From Campylobacteraceae bacterium (GTDB taxonomy: Bacteria > Campylobacterota > Campylobacteria > Campylobacterales > Sulfurovaceae): a stretch of DNA of 8,149 nt. The stretch covers positions 1 through 8,149 of the forward strand of contig JALUKJ010000318.1 of NCBI GenBank assembly GCA_027056615.1, given 5' to 3'. The notes under the pieces are model-generated. The model was not told the origin of the DNA. It saw only the letters and a program-made list of their open reading frames with translations, and did not search any database. Below, piece after piece: positions 1-5,937 of the stretch; the first letter of the stretch is position 1; every line of letters begins with the position of its first letter. A program made the position numbers and the translations under genes.

Positions 1-173
1 TATTTTTAGAGACCGTAGTCTATAGGTTTTTATTCCACTGTAGCCCTTAACGTTAAATTTTAACGCAACCGTTCAAGGATTAACTACATGAGAATTTGCT
101 TTAAAAAAAGCTTGGAATTATATCTAATTTAGGTTTAAGGATGATAGAGATTTATGAATAAATTGGAATATTT
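1..173. other. Intergenic segment without a recognisable gene
   Basis: No convincing gene is visible on either strand. Plus-strand ATGs at 88 and 141 open frames of only about 14 and 6 codons. A plus-strand frame open from base 3 to a TAA at 48-50 could be the last 15 codons of a gene lying to the left, but its residues match nothing I recognise. Two small palindromes are present: a 15-nt perfect one at 51-65 (CGTTAAA, T, TTTAACG) and a 4-bp stem at 10-21 that reads AGAC-TACG-GTCT on the minus strand. Neither is strong enough to call a terminator. The segment lies downstream of murG, so it may hold the end of that transcript. Confidence 0.5.
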
Positions 174-174
174 T

Positions 175-198
175 GTAGGGTGCGATTGCTATCGCACC
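175..198 (+). repeat. Left REP unit (GTAG foot plus hairpin)
   Basis: GTAG at 175-178 is followed at once by stem GGTGCGAT (179-186), loop TGCT (187-190) and stem ATCGCACC (191-198). All eight stem pairs are Watson-Crick. The unit is identical to the right-hand copy read on the opposite strand. Confidence 0.75.
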
Positions 199-243
199 AT
201 TAATTGGCATAAAGAAAAAATTTGTTTTGAAATTTGCATAATT

Positions 244-267
244 GGTGCGATAGCAATCGCACCCTAC
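244..267 (-). repeat. Right REP unit (overlaps the end of murG)
   Basis: Read on the minus strand, GTAG occupies 267-264. The stem GGTGCGAT (263-256), loop TGCT (255-252) and stem ATCGCACC (251-244) follow. It is identical to the left unit over all 24 nt. The TAG of the foot, at 266-264, is the in-frame stop codon of murG. Confidence 0.75.
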
Positions 268-1271
268 ACATCTTTCAAAAGTTTAGCAATCTGCAAAGCC
301 CCATCTTTCTCTATCATATTTTGTAATTTTTTAGACTTCTCTCTCATATCCTCATCTAATAAAGCAACCACTTTATTAAGCTCTATCTCACTCTCACGCA
401 TAATCCAAGCCACATCTTGGTCAACTAAAAACTTAGCATTATAAAATTGATGGTCACCTGCTGCGTAGGGGTAGGGAATATAAAGGGCAGGACAAGCCAT
501 AGCAGATAGTTCCCATAGAGTAGAAGCACCCGAACGTGCAATGGCAAAGTCGGCTTGTTGCATATAATCAGATATTTTTGTAGTAAAACCAAAGACCTCT
601 GCTTCTATGCTTAACTCTTTATAGGCTTGTTTAACCTCATCTATATTTCTTTCACCTGCTTGGTGGATAATCTTTATATTTTTCTCTTTTAGAGTTGGAG
701 CTAGTTTAAGTGCTAGTTCATTAATAGCTTTTGCTCCTTGTGAACCACCTAAGAACATAATAGTTTTTACTTTGTCTCTAATACGAGACTTTTCAAAGTA
801 CTCTTTTTTAATAGGATAGGCTTTTATAGGGCTACTCTCTTCATAAGAGCTAATAAAGGCTTTAGCACGAGAGCGTAAAAGTCTGTTAAGAGAACCAATA
901 GATGCATTTTGTTCATGAATAACTAGAGGAATACCTAAACTAATACCAGCAAATGAGGTAGGAGCTGCAGAGAAACCACCTACACAAAAAACTACTTTTG
1001 CATTAGATTTTTTTAAGATTTTTCTAGCTTTTATTGTTGCTTTAATAAGCATATAGATTGATTTTATTTTACCCAAAAAACCTTGGTTTACTACTCCTTG
1101 AGTAGGTAAAAAATGTACCTCTTTAAACTGTTTATCTTCTCCAAACCACTTTTGGTCTTGACCTTTTGTTGAGCCTATGTAAATAATCTCTTCATCTAAA
1201 AGCTCCTCTTTTACAGCTTTTATAATAGTGAGATGACCACCTGTTCCACCACCTGTCATAACAATTGACAT
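264..1271 (-). CDS. murG: MurG, UDP-GlcNAc:undecaprenyl-PP-MurNAc-pentapeptide GlcNAc transferase
   Basis: MurG adds GlcNAc to lipid I to make lipid II on the inner face of the cytoplasmic membrane. This is the last cytoplasmic step of peptidoglycan precursor synthesis. The 335-residue product (E. coli 355) has the GT-B motifs in order: first glycine loop GGGTGGH at residues 7-13, GGFSAAP at 98-104, HEQN at 119-122, GGSQGA at 175-180, the UDP-sugar site RSGASTLWE at 246-254, and HQFYNA at 274-279. The GNPVR motif found in many MurGs is replaced by a YPIK-like stretch near 152-155. I chose the ATG at 1271 because AGGAGA lies 4 nt upstream. A TTG at 1286 in the same frame is less likely because it would sit inside that site. 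The gene begins 1 nt after the ftsW stop and is probably cotranslated with it. The stop TAG (266-264) lies inside a REP unit. Confidence 0.95.
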   Translation of the reverse strand: MSIVMTGGGTGGHLTIIKAVKEELLDEEIIYIGSTKGQDQKWFGEDKQFKEVHFLPTQGVVNQGFLGKIKSIYMLIKATIKARKILKKSNAKVVFCVGGFSAAPTSFAGISLGIPLVIHEQNASIGSLNRLLRSRAKAFISSYEESSPIKAYPIKKEYFEKSRIRDKVKTIMFLGGSQGAKAINELALKLAPTLKEKNIKIIHQAGERNIDEVKQAYKELSIEAEVFGFTTKISDYMQQADFAIARSGASTLWELSAMACPALYIPYPYAAGDHQFYNAKFLVDQDVAWIMRESEIELNKVVALLDEDMREKSKKLQNMIEKDGALQIAKLLKDV

Positions 1272-1272
1272 T

Positions 1273-2391
1273 TTATCTCCTAACAACTTTTTTTGATATC
1301 ATTAATACTATTCCTATGGTTAATGAAGAAGCAATAACTTGTGAACCACCATAGCTTAAGAATGGTACAGCAATTCCTTTAATAGGTGTAATTCCTGAAA
1401 TACCAAAAGAGTTTATAATAAAAGAGAAAGCAATTAGAAGAGCAGCTCCAACACAGAATAGGTAGTAGATAGGGTTATTAACTCTAGCAGCAATTTTGAA
1501 AATTTTATATATAATGAAAAACATAATTAATGTAACAATAATAATAGTTATATACCCTAACTCTTCTGCAATTCCTGCAAGAATAAAGTCAGTATTGACT
1601 TCTGATAGAAAACCTAATTTATATTGACCATCCCCTAAACCTTGCCCCCAAAAACCACCATGATGAATGGCATCTAGTGAGTTTGATATTTGATAGGTCT
1701 CTAATCGGTTAGAGGAGTTATCAAGTGATAAAAACCACTCTTTAACTCTTTTGATTCTGTGTGGTTGGGTTATAATAAGAAGTACAAATCCACTAAGAGC
1801 TACTCCAAGAAGAATGGAGAAGAATCTAAAACTACTTCCTACCAATATAAAGAGAGTAATTAAGGTTAAAGATATAACAACAGTTTGTCCTAAATCTTTT
1901 TGAAAAACAGCTATAAGTAGAACACTGATAAAGAGTACCATAATATATGGAATAAAAATTTTTATCTCATCCATTAAGTTCATCTCTCCTCTTGGAAGAC
2001 GAGTTCTAACTAAAGACCATGAGATAAACATTAAAAATCCAATCTTATAAAATTCAACAGGAGTAATAGAGATGGAACCTAAGTTCATCCAACGTTTTGC
2101 ACCACCAATATTATGTACTACACTCTCTGGCATAAGTGGCATTATAAGTAAAATGGTTAAAAATCCAAAAAATAGACCTAGACCTATAGGCTTAAACCAT
2201 TTATCTGGGTCAAGTTTACTTAGTCCAATCATCAATACAATACCTATAAAAACAGCAATACCTTGTCTAATAAAAAAGTGCATATCTGTATAGTGGAACT
2301 TAACAACAGCATAAGGAGATAGGGAGTATGACATAATTAACCCCAAAATAAGGAGTATAACAGTAGCACCAAATAGAGGTTTGTCAATCAT
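1273..2391 (-). CDS. ftsW: FtsW-type SEDS lipid II polymerase
   Basis: This is a polytopic membrane protein of 372 residues from the SEDS family (FtsW/RodA/SpoVE), which polymerises lipid II into glycan strands with a cognate class B PBP. Hydrophobic segments occur along its whole length. Family landmarks seen: GGAKRWMNLG at 96-105, PVEFYK at 111-116, QKDLG at 164-168 (usually QPDLG), GGFWGQGLGDG at 245-255, NTDFILAGIAEELG at 266-279, and the C-terminal signature PFLSYGGS at 343-350. D268 aligns with the Asp regarded as catalytic in the HTDF motif of RodA/FtsW; His is Asn here. I prefer FtsW over RodA because murG follows directly and an FtsI-like gene is divergent, but family sequence alone does not fully settle it. 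The start ATG at 2391 has only a weak A/G-rich upstream site (AAAAAAGAA). The stop TAA at 1275-1273 leaves 1 nt before murG. Confidence 0.92.
   Translation of the reverse strand: MIDKPLFGATVILLILGLIMSYSLSPYAVVKFHYTDMHFFIRQGIAVFIGIVLMIGLSKLDPDKWFKPIGLGLFFGFLTILLIMPLMPESVVHNIGGAKRWMNLGSISITPVEFYKIGFLMFISWSLVRTRLPRGEMNLMDEIKIFIPYIMVLFISVLLIAVFQKDLGQTVVISLTLITLFILVGSSFRFFSILLGVALSGFVLLIITQPHRIKRVKEWFLSLDNSSNRLETYQISNSLDAIHHGGFWGQGLGDGQYKLGFLSEVNTDFILAGIAEELGYITIIIVTLIMFFIIYKIFKIAARVNNPIYYLFCVGAALLIAFSFIINSFGISGITPIKGIAVPFLSYGGSQVIASSLTIGIVLMISKKVVRR
1276..1281 (-). promoter_or_regulatory. Shine-Dalgarno of murG inside the ftsW 3' end
   Basis: On the minus strand AGG AGA (1281-1276) encodes the final Arg-Arg of FtsW. 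The TAA stop follows, then one A, then the murG ATG at 1271. The AGGAGA is 4 nt from the ATG and is the strongest ribosome site in the window. This layout suits translational coupling and decides the murG start. Confidence 0.8.
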
Positions 2392-2486
2392 ATAGTATTC
2401 TTTTTTGTTTTAGTTTGGATATTTTATCAGAATTTTGTAAAAAAAATAGTAAAATCTTTTTGATTGTAGACATAATAAAGGTTGAT
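2392..2486. promoter_or_regulatory. Divergent ftsW / PBP promoter region
   Basis: This 95-bp A/T-rich gap separates two divergent genes, so promoters for both directions are expected here unless transcription enters from elsewhere. A possible plus-strand -10 is TAAAAT at 2450-2455, about 31 nt before the PBP start. A possible minus-strand -10 is TAAAAT read from 2426 to 2421, about 30 nt before the ftsW start. No clear -35 is seen for either, which is common for housekeeping promoters in Campylobacterota. The region also encodes nothing plausible: the PBP frame extends upstream to an ATG at 2415, but the residues it adds do not look like a PBP N-terminus. Confidence 0.4.
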
Positions 2487-4394
2487 ATGCAAAAAGCTAG
2501 AAAAATTGATAAAGAAAATAGAATGATACGTTATCGTTCGCTTATATTATTAATCCTATTTCTTGGAATATTTATACTCTTTTTAATCTTTTCTATTACT
2601 ATGGGAAAGACTATTGCATCCTCTAGGGATACTGAAAATAAAATAGTAAAATTGACAAATAAAGCTATACGAGGAAAAATTATTTCCAAAGATAATTTTA
2701 TTGTTACCTATAGTGAAAAAAAGTTTCGTGCTGAGATTAATACTCGTAGTATTGACCCTAAGAAAAAAAATCTTTTTATTAAACTATTTGCTATATATTC
2801 AGGTCTTAGTGAAAGAGAGGTAGCTTCTAAATTCTTTACAAAGTCAGGTAAAAAGATACATGGACGAATTGTTTTAACTAATAATATTGATTATCGTTTA
2901 AAGAGTGATTTAAAATCTCTCTCATATAAAATGAGTAGGCTTCATATTTTTCGTCCTTTAAATCCTAAAAAAACTCATATTGTATTTGGTTTAGATATTC
3001 TTCCAGATAGTGAAACACGTTTTTTCCCACATAAACAGCTCTTAACTCCTGTAGTTGGATATGTGCATACAGAGATGAAAGATGACTATCGTAAACCTAA
3101 AGGGGTAAAAGGTTTAGAGCGAGCCTATAGTAGTTACTTGCAGTCTGAACAAGATGGTTTAGTTTATGCAAAAAAAGATGTACAGGGAACCCCTTTACTT
3201 GATGGAGAAAAGCATACAATAAAAAGAATAGATGGTATGGATTTGCATCTTAATATCCCTCTATCTTTTCAAAAAGATGTAGAGGCTGTAGTGACAAAGA
3301 TGAAAAAGATGACTGCTGCACAAGAGGTAATGGCTGCTGTAATGGACTCTACCACAGGTCAACTATACGCTCTAGCCTCCTCTGAACGTTTTAACCCAAA
3401 ACATATACGTCAAAGAGATGTTAATGCTCTGCATCCTAAGTTTTCAGAGTATCTATATGAACCTGGTTCTGTGATTAAACCATTTACCATGGCGATTGCA
3501 CTTGACCATGATAAAGTTAGTCTTAATGAACAGATTCCTTTAGGTGGTAAACTAAAGGTTACTAATAAATATACTATTTCAGATGACGACTACTTTAAAT
3601 CATTGACCCCTAAAGGGATTATTATGCACTCTTCAAATATTGGAATATCTAAAATAGCGTGGAGATTGACAGGAAGGGAACTCTATGATGGGTGGCTAAA
3701 GTTTGGACTCTCAAAGCCTTCAGGGATTGACCTTTCCAAAGAGTTAATTGGACGTATTAAATCTGCTTCTCAACTGAACCACAAAACGCATAGTGCCAAT
3801 ATGGCGTATGGATATGGTATGTTGGCAAACTTTATGCAACTTATTCGTGGGTATAGTGCTTTTAATAATGATGGAGTCATTGTAACTCCTAAGATTGTTG
3901 AGTATATGAGTGACCAAGATGGAAAAGCTTATGAAGTTCCTAGAGATGTTTCTAATGTACAAGCTTGTTCTGCAAGAACAGCACATAGTATTAACTATAT
4001 GTTGCAAGAAACGGTCAATCGAGGAACAGGAACAGCTGCACAGTATGATGGGCTTACTGTAGGTGGGAAAACGGGTACAGCACATATCTCTGAGAGAGGT
4101 CACTATGTAGAGAAGTACCATAGTAGCTTTTATGGATTTGCCAATGATAAGTTAGGACATAAGTTTACAATTGGTGTCTTTGTAATTAAACCTAAAAAGG
4201 TCTATTTTGCTTCTCAAACAGCAGCACCAACCTTTCAAAAAATTGTAGGAGCATTGGTAAAACATCACTATTTAGTTGTCGACAAAATCTTGGCAAAAAT
4301 TGATTTCTCAAGAAGAGAAACAGTTAGAGCAAGAAAACGTGCAGCTTATCTACGTAAAATTGAAGCATATAATAAAGAACATGGTATAAAGTAA
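2487..4394 (+). CDS. ftsI: Class B penicillin-binding protein, FtsI/PBP3-like transpeptidase
   Basis: This is a monofunctional DD-transpeptidase that cross-links septal peptidoglycan in the periplasm, anchored by one N-terminal helix. The 635 residues comprise a short basic cytoplasmic tail (1-18), a membrane helix (about 19-38), a PBP dimer domain opened by RGKIISKDN (62-70, the usual RGxIxDRNG site), and a transpeptidase domain. Catalytic motifs are all present: SVIK (S328, K331) in YEPGSVIKP, SSN (382-384) and KTG (528-530). No PASTA or glycosyltransferase domain is seen. The last 30 or so residues are strongly basic and look helical. I chose ATG 2487 because AAAGG lies 6 nt upstream and the membrane helix then falls at the usual place; ATG 2415 in the same frame and ATG 2523 are alternatives. 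Divergence from ftsW supports FtsI over PBP2/MrdA. It leads a run with the lipoprotein (28-nt gap) and dgkA. Confidence 0.88.
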   Translation: MQKARKIDKENRMIRYRSLILLILFLGIFILFLIFSITMGKTIASSRDTENKIVKLTNKAIRGKIISKDNFIVTYSEKKFRAEINTRSIDPKKKNLFIKLFAIYSGLSEREVASKFFTKSGKKIHGRIVLTNNIDYRLKSDLKSLSYKMSRLHIFRPLNPKKTHIVFGLDILPDSETRFFPHKQLLTPVVGYVHTEMKDDYRKPKGVKGLERAYSSYLQSEQDGLVYAKKDVQGTPLLDGEKHTIKRIDGMDLHLNIPLSFQKDVEAVVTKMKKMTAAQEVMAAVMDSTTGQLYALASSERFNPKHIRQRDVNALHPKFSEYLYEPGSVIKPFTMAIALDHDKVSLNEQIPLGGKLKVTNKYTISDDDYFKSLTPKGIIMHSSNIGISKIAWRLTGRELYDGWLKFGLSKPSGIDLSKELIGRIKSASQLNHKTHSANMAYGYGMLANFMQLIRGYSAFNNDGVIVTPKIVEYMSDQDGKAYEVPRDVSNVQACSARTAHSINYMLQETVNRGTGTAAQYDGLTVGGKTGTAHISERGHYVEKYHSSFYGFANDKLGHKFTIGVFVIKPKKVYFASQTAAPTFQKIVGALVKHHYLVVDKILAKIDFSRRETVRARKRAAYLRKIEAYNKEHGIK

Positions 4395-4422
4395 AAGAAA
4401 AATATTATACAAAGGAAAAAAT

Positions 4423-4980
4423 ATGAAAACTATTATTAATAAACTTTTATTGGTTGTGTTAGGATTGTCAATAGGAGTATTTACAGCATGTGTAGGTGTT
4501 GACCCACAAGGACGAGGCTACTCTGTTGCTGTTCCTATGGGAATTATAAATACTACTTTAGCTAAGCAATTCCCTGTAAGAGAGAAGAGAACCTTAGGAA
4601 CTGTCGAAATATCTGACCCTACTATACTAGGAAAACAAGGAAGTGACAAGCTTAATGTTGGTACCTCTTTTAAATTTACCAATATGTTAATTTCAAATGG
4701 GATTAGTGGTAGTTTAAAATTGGCTTCTGGTGTACGTTTTGACCCTAAAACACAGAACCTATATTTGGCAAATCCAATGGTTGAAGAGTTGAAGTTTCAA
4801 GACTTCTCTTTAGCTAAATATCTAACAAGTAGTATGCGACAATCTTTAGGTATGATTATTGCTGAAACTATTGCAAAAAAACCTATCTACAACATTAAAA
4901 AAGCAGGAGTAGTTGGGTCAAATTTTGTTCGTGGTATAGATGTAAGAAATGGTCAAGTTTATATAACTTTTGGACTCTAA
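4423..4980 (+). CDS. DUF1439 / YceB-like lipoprotein
   Basis: This 185-residue protein has a lipoprotein signal peptide: basic MKTIINK, a hydrophobic core at 8-20, then FTAC with C23 as the likely lipidated residue. Phe at -3 is unusual but tolerated. The mature part follows the pattern of the YceB/DUF1439 family of small envelope lipoproteins: an N-terminal segment with a strand and a helix (YSVAVPMGIINTTLAKQFP), beta-rich middle repeats, a helix near 125-150 (LAKYLTSSMRQSLGMIIAET), the conserved-looking KPIYNI at 153-158, and a closing strand (VRNGQVYITFGL). The biochemical role of this family is not established, and a lipid-binding function has been proposed from the fold of related proteins. 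The start has AAAGG about 8 nt upstream. The gene lies 28 nt after the PBP and 1 nt before dgkA. The family call is from memory of the pattern, not from a search. Confidence 0.7.
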   Translation: MKTIINKLLLVVLGLSIGVFTACVGVDPQGRGYSVAVPMGIINTTLAKQFPVREKRTLGTVEISDPTILGKQGSDKLNVGTSFKFTNMLISNGISGSLKLASGVRFDPKTQNLYLANPMVEELKFQDFSLAKYLTSSMRQSLGMIIAETIAKKPIYNIKKAGVVGSNFVRGIDVRNGQVYITFGL

Positions 4981-4981
4981 G

Positions 4982-5341
4982 ATGAACAATAAACCAAAAT
5001 ATACCCTCTTTAAAAATGCCTCTTATGCCTTAGATGGCTTGGTACATGCATTTAAACATGAGACCTCATTTAAGCTAGAGCTTTTAGTGGCTCTTTTTGT
5101 TTTTCCTGCCATCTACTTTTTTCCATTTGAGTTAATTTATAAGTTCGTATTGGTAATTACATATTTTTTGATTATGATTGCAGAGTTACTTAACTCTGCT
5201 GTAGAAAATGTTGTAGATTTGGTTACTAAAGATATTCACCCTTTAGCTAAGTCTGCTAAAGATATTGGAGCTACAGCTGTTTTGTTTGCAGTTATTTTAC
5301 ATATTTTGTGTTGGCTACTTATTGGTTTAAAATATTTATAA
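4982..5341 (+). CDS. dgkA: DgkA-family lipid kinase (diacylglycerol kinase)
   Basis: This small integral membrane kinase phosphorylates diacylglycerol to phosphatidate using ATP; some relatives phosphorylate undecaprenol instead. The 119 residues (E. coli 121) form three membrane helices at roughly 32-47, 51-69 and 96-115. The diagnostic stretch AELLNSAVENVVD (67-79) is present, followed by AKDIGATAV (92-100). E27, E68, N71, E75, K93 and D94 each fall one position before the corresponding active-site residues of E. coli DgkA (E28, E69, N72, E76, K94, D95), so the enzyme should be active. ATG 4982 is chosen over an in-frame TTG at 4970 because it begins 1 nt after the lipoprotein stop, which suggests coupling; its own ribosome site is weak (GGA about 9 nt upstream). 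Substrate choice between diacylglycerol and undecaprenol is not decided by sequence. Confidence 0.92.
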   Translation: MNNKPKYTLFKNASYALDGLVHAFKHETSFKLELLVALFVFPAIYFFPFELIYKFVLVITYFLIMIAELLNSAVENVVDLVTKDIHPLAKSAKDIGATAVLFAVILHILCWLLIGLKYL

Positions 5342-5364
5342 TTAACACTGTTTTAATATCCACT

Positions 5365-5937
5365 CTATTTAATGCTAGCTGTGTTATGTGTATTAGTTTT
5401 ATTTTGGTCTTTATTTTTAGGAGGTGGAAGTTGAAGATTTTGACTCATAAAGAGTTGGGGTGATTGTCCTTTTAGTTTTAACATTGCCAAAATTTTTGTT
5501 TTTTTCTTATTTTTATAGATTTTAAAGAGTTCTACATTTTTAGCAATTACATCTATATGGACATGTTGCTCATTTTTTAAAGGAATATTATACTCTCCAC
5601 CCTCAACTCTTAAGAGAGTTTTTCCTTCTTTGTATACTAACCATACAACTTTAACTTGTGCTTCCCCATAGAGAGAGTTTCTTGTATTTTGAAGTGTTAG
5701 TCTATGAAACTTTTCATCTCTATTAATGCTAATGTTATTATCTGCTTTTAGAATATCCATAAAGAGTGTTCTACTACCTTTTAGACTCTTTGTAGATTTT
5801 TGTAAATATTCAAAAAGGTGAAGATTGGAGTTTCTAAGAATCTCTGAACTTTTATAGAGTGCCATTAGTACTAAAGAGAGTAGGGTAATGGAGATAAGTA
5901 CTTCAATAAGTGTAAACCCTTTTTTATTACTCATCAT
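5365..5937 (-). CDS. GspJ-like minor pseudopilin (prepilin-type N-terminus)
   Basis: This 190-residue protein begins with a class III prepilin signal: a basic leader MMSNKKG cleaved after Gly7, then FTLIEVLISITLLSLVLMAL, in which E12 is the conserved Glu5 of the mature protein. That makes it a substrate for a prepilin peptidase and N-methylase. The body is a small beta-rich domain (about 80-165) with a stretch VKVVWLVYKEGKTLLRVEGG (110-129) of the sort seen in GspJ/PulJ minor pseudopilins, which help form the tip of the T2SS pseudopilus. The last 20 or so residues (PPPKNKDQNKTN and following) are low complexity. Presence of Glu5 argues against GspK. The start follows the gspE stop with no gap; the second ATG, one codon on, is equally possible. 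GspI, GspH or a type IV minor pilin are alternatives. Confidence 0.75.
   Translation of the reverse strand: MMSNKKGFTLIEVLISITLLSLVLMALYKSSEILRNSNLHLFEYLQKSTKSLKGSRTLFMDILKADNNISINRDEKFHRLTLQNTRNSLYGEAQVKVVWLVYKEGKTLLRVEGGEYNIPLKNEQHVHIDVIAKNVELFKIYKNKKKTKILAMLKLKGQSPQLFMSQNLQLPPPKNKDQNKTNTHNTASIK

Larger units (their letters stand above)
174..268. repeat. REP/BIME-like inverted pair of GTAG hairpins
   Basis: A perfect 26-bp inverted repeat has arms at 174-199 and 243-268, separated by 43 nt of A/T-rich sequence. Each arm is itself a hairpin with an 8-bp stem (GGTGCGAT paired with ATCGCACC) and a 4-nt TGCT loop. Each hairpin is preceded directly on its own strand by GTAG. A short GC-rich hairpin with a GTAG foot, in inverted pairs, is the known layout of repetitive extragenic palindromes (REPs) grouped as BIMEs and mobilised by RAYT/TnpA-REP transposases. 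The GC-rich arms stand out from their AT-rich surroundings. No RAYT gene lies in this window, so membership of a family is inferred. The pair could also fold into one long stem in RNA. No U-tract follows either hairpin, so it is not a classic intrinsic terminator. Confidence 0.75.

Noticed and set aside
51..65. 15-nt palindrome as an operator
   Set aside because: It is perfect but A/T-rich, single-copy in the window and not next to a visible start or promoter, so I only note it within the intergenic entry.
98..112. GCTTT/AAAGC hairpin with an A-run
   Set aside because: The stem has five base pairs, mostly A-T, and the surrounding sequence does not match a terminator or known RNA.
174..268. 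CRISPR or insertion-sequence end
   Set aside because: There are only two units, in inverted rather than direct orientation, with no spacer series and no transposase gene between or beside them.
154..444. Plus-strand open frame of 96 codons
   Set aside because: It runs antisense to the conserved murG 3' end and through the REP pair; its product has no recognisable features and no good ribosome site.
2072..2293. Plus-strand open frame of 73 codons
   Set aside because: It is antisense to conserved ftsW coding sequence and has no independent support.
3744..4121. Minus-strand open frame of 125 codons
   Set aside because: It is antisense to the transpeptidase domain of the PBP. The Cys/Ser-rich product is typical of a chance reading of conserved coding DNA.
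5342..5390. Possible terminator hairpin after dgkA (TAACAC at 5343-5348 pairing with GTGTTA at 5381-5386)
   Set aside because: The stem has only 6 bp, the loop is 32 nt and no clean U-tract follows, so it is no better than chance in AT-rich DNA.
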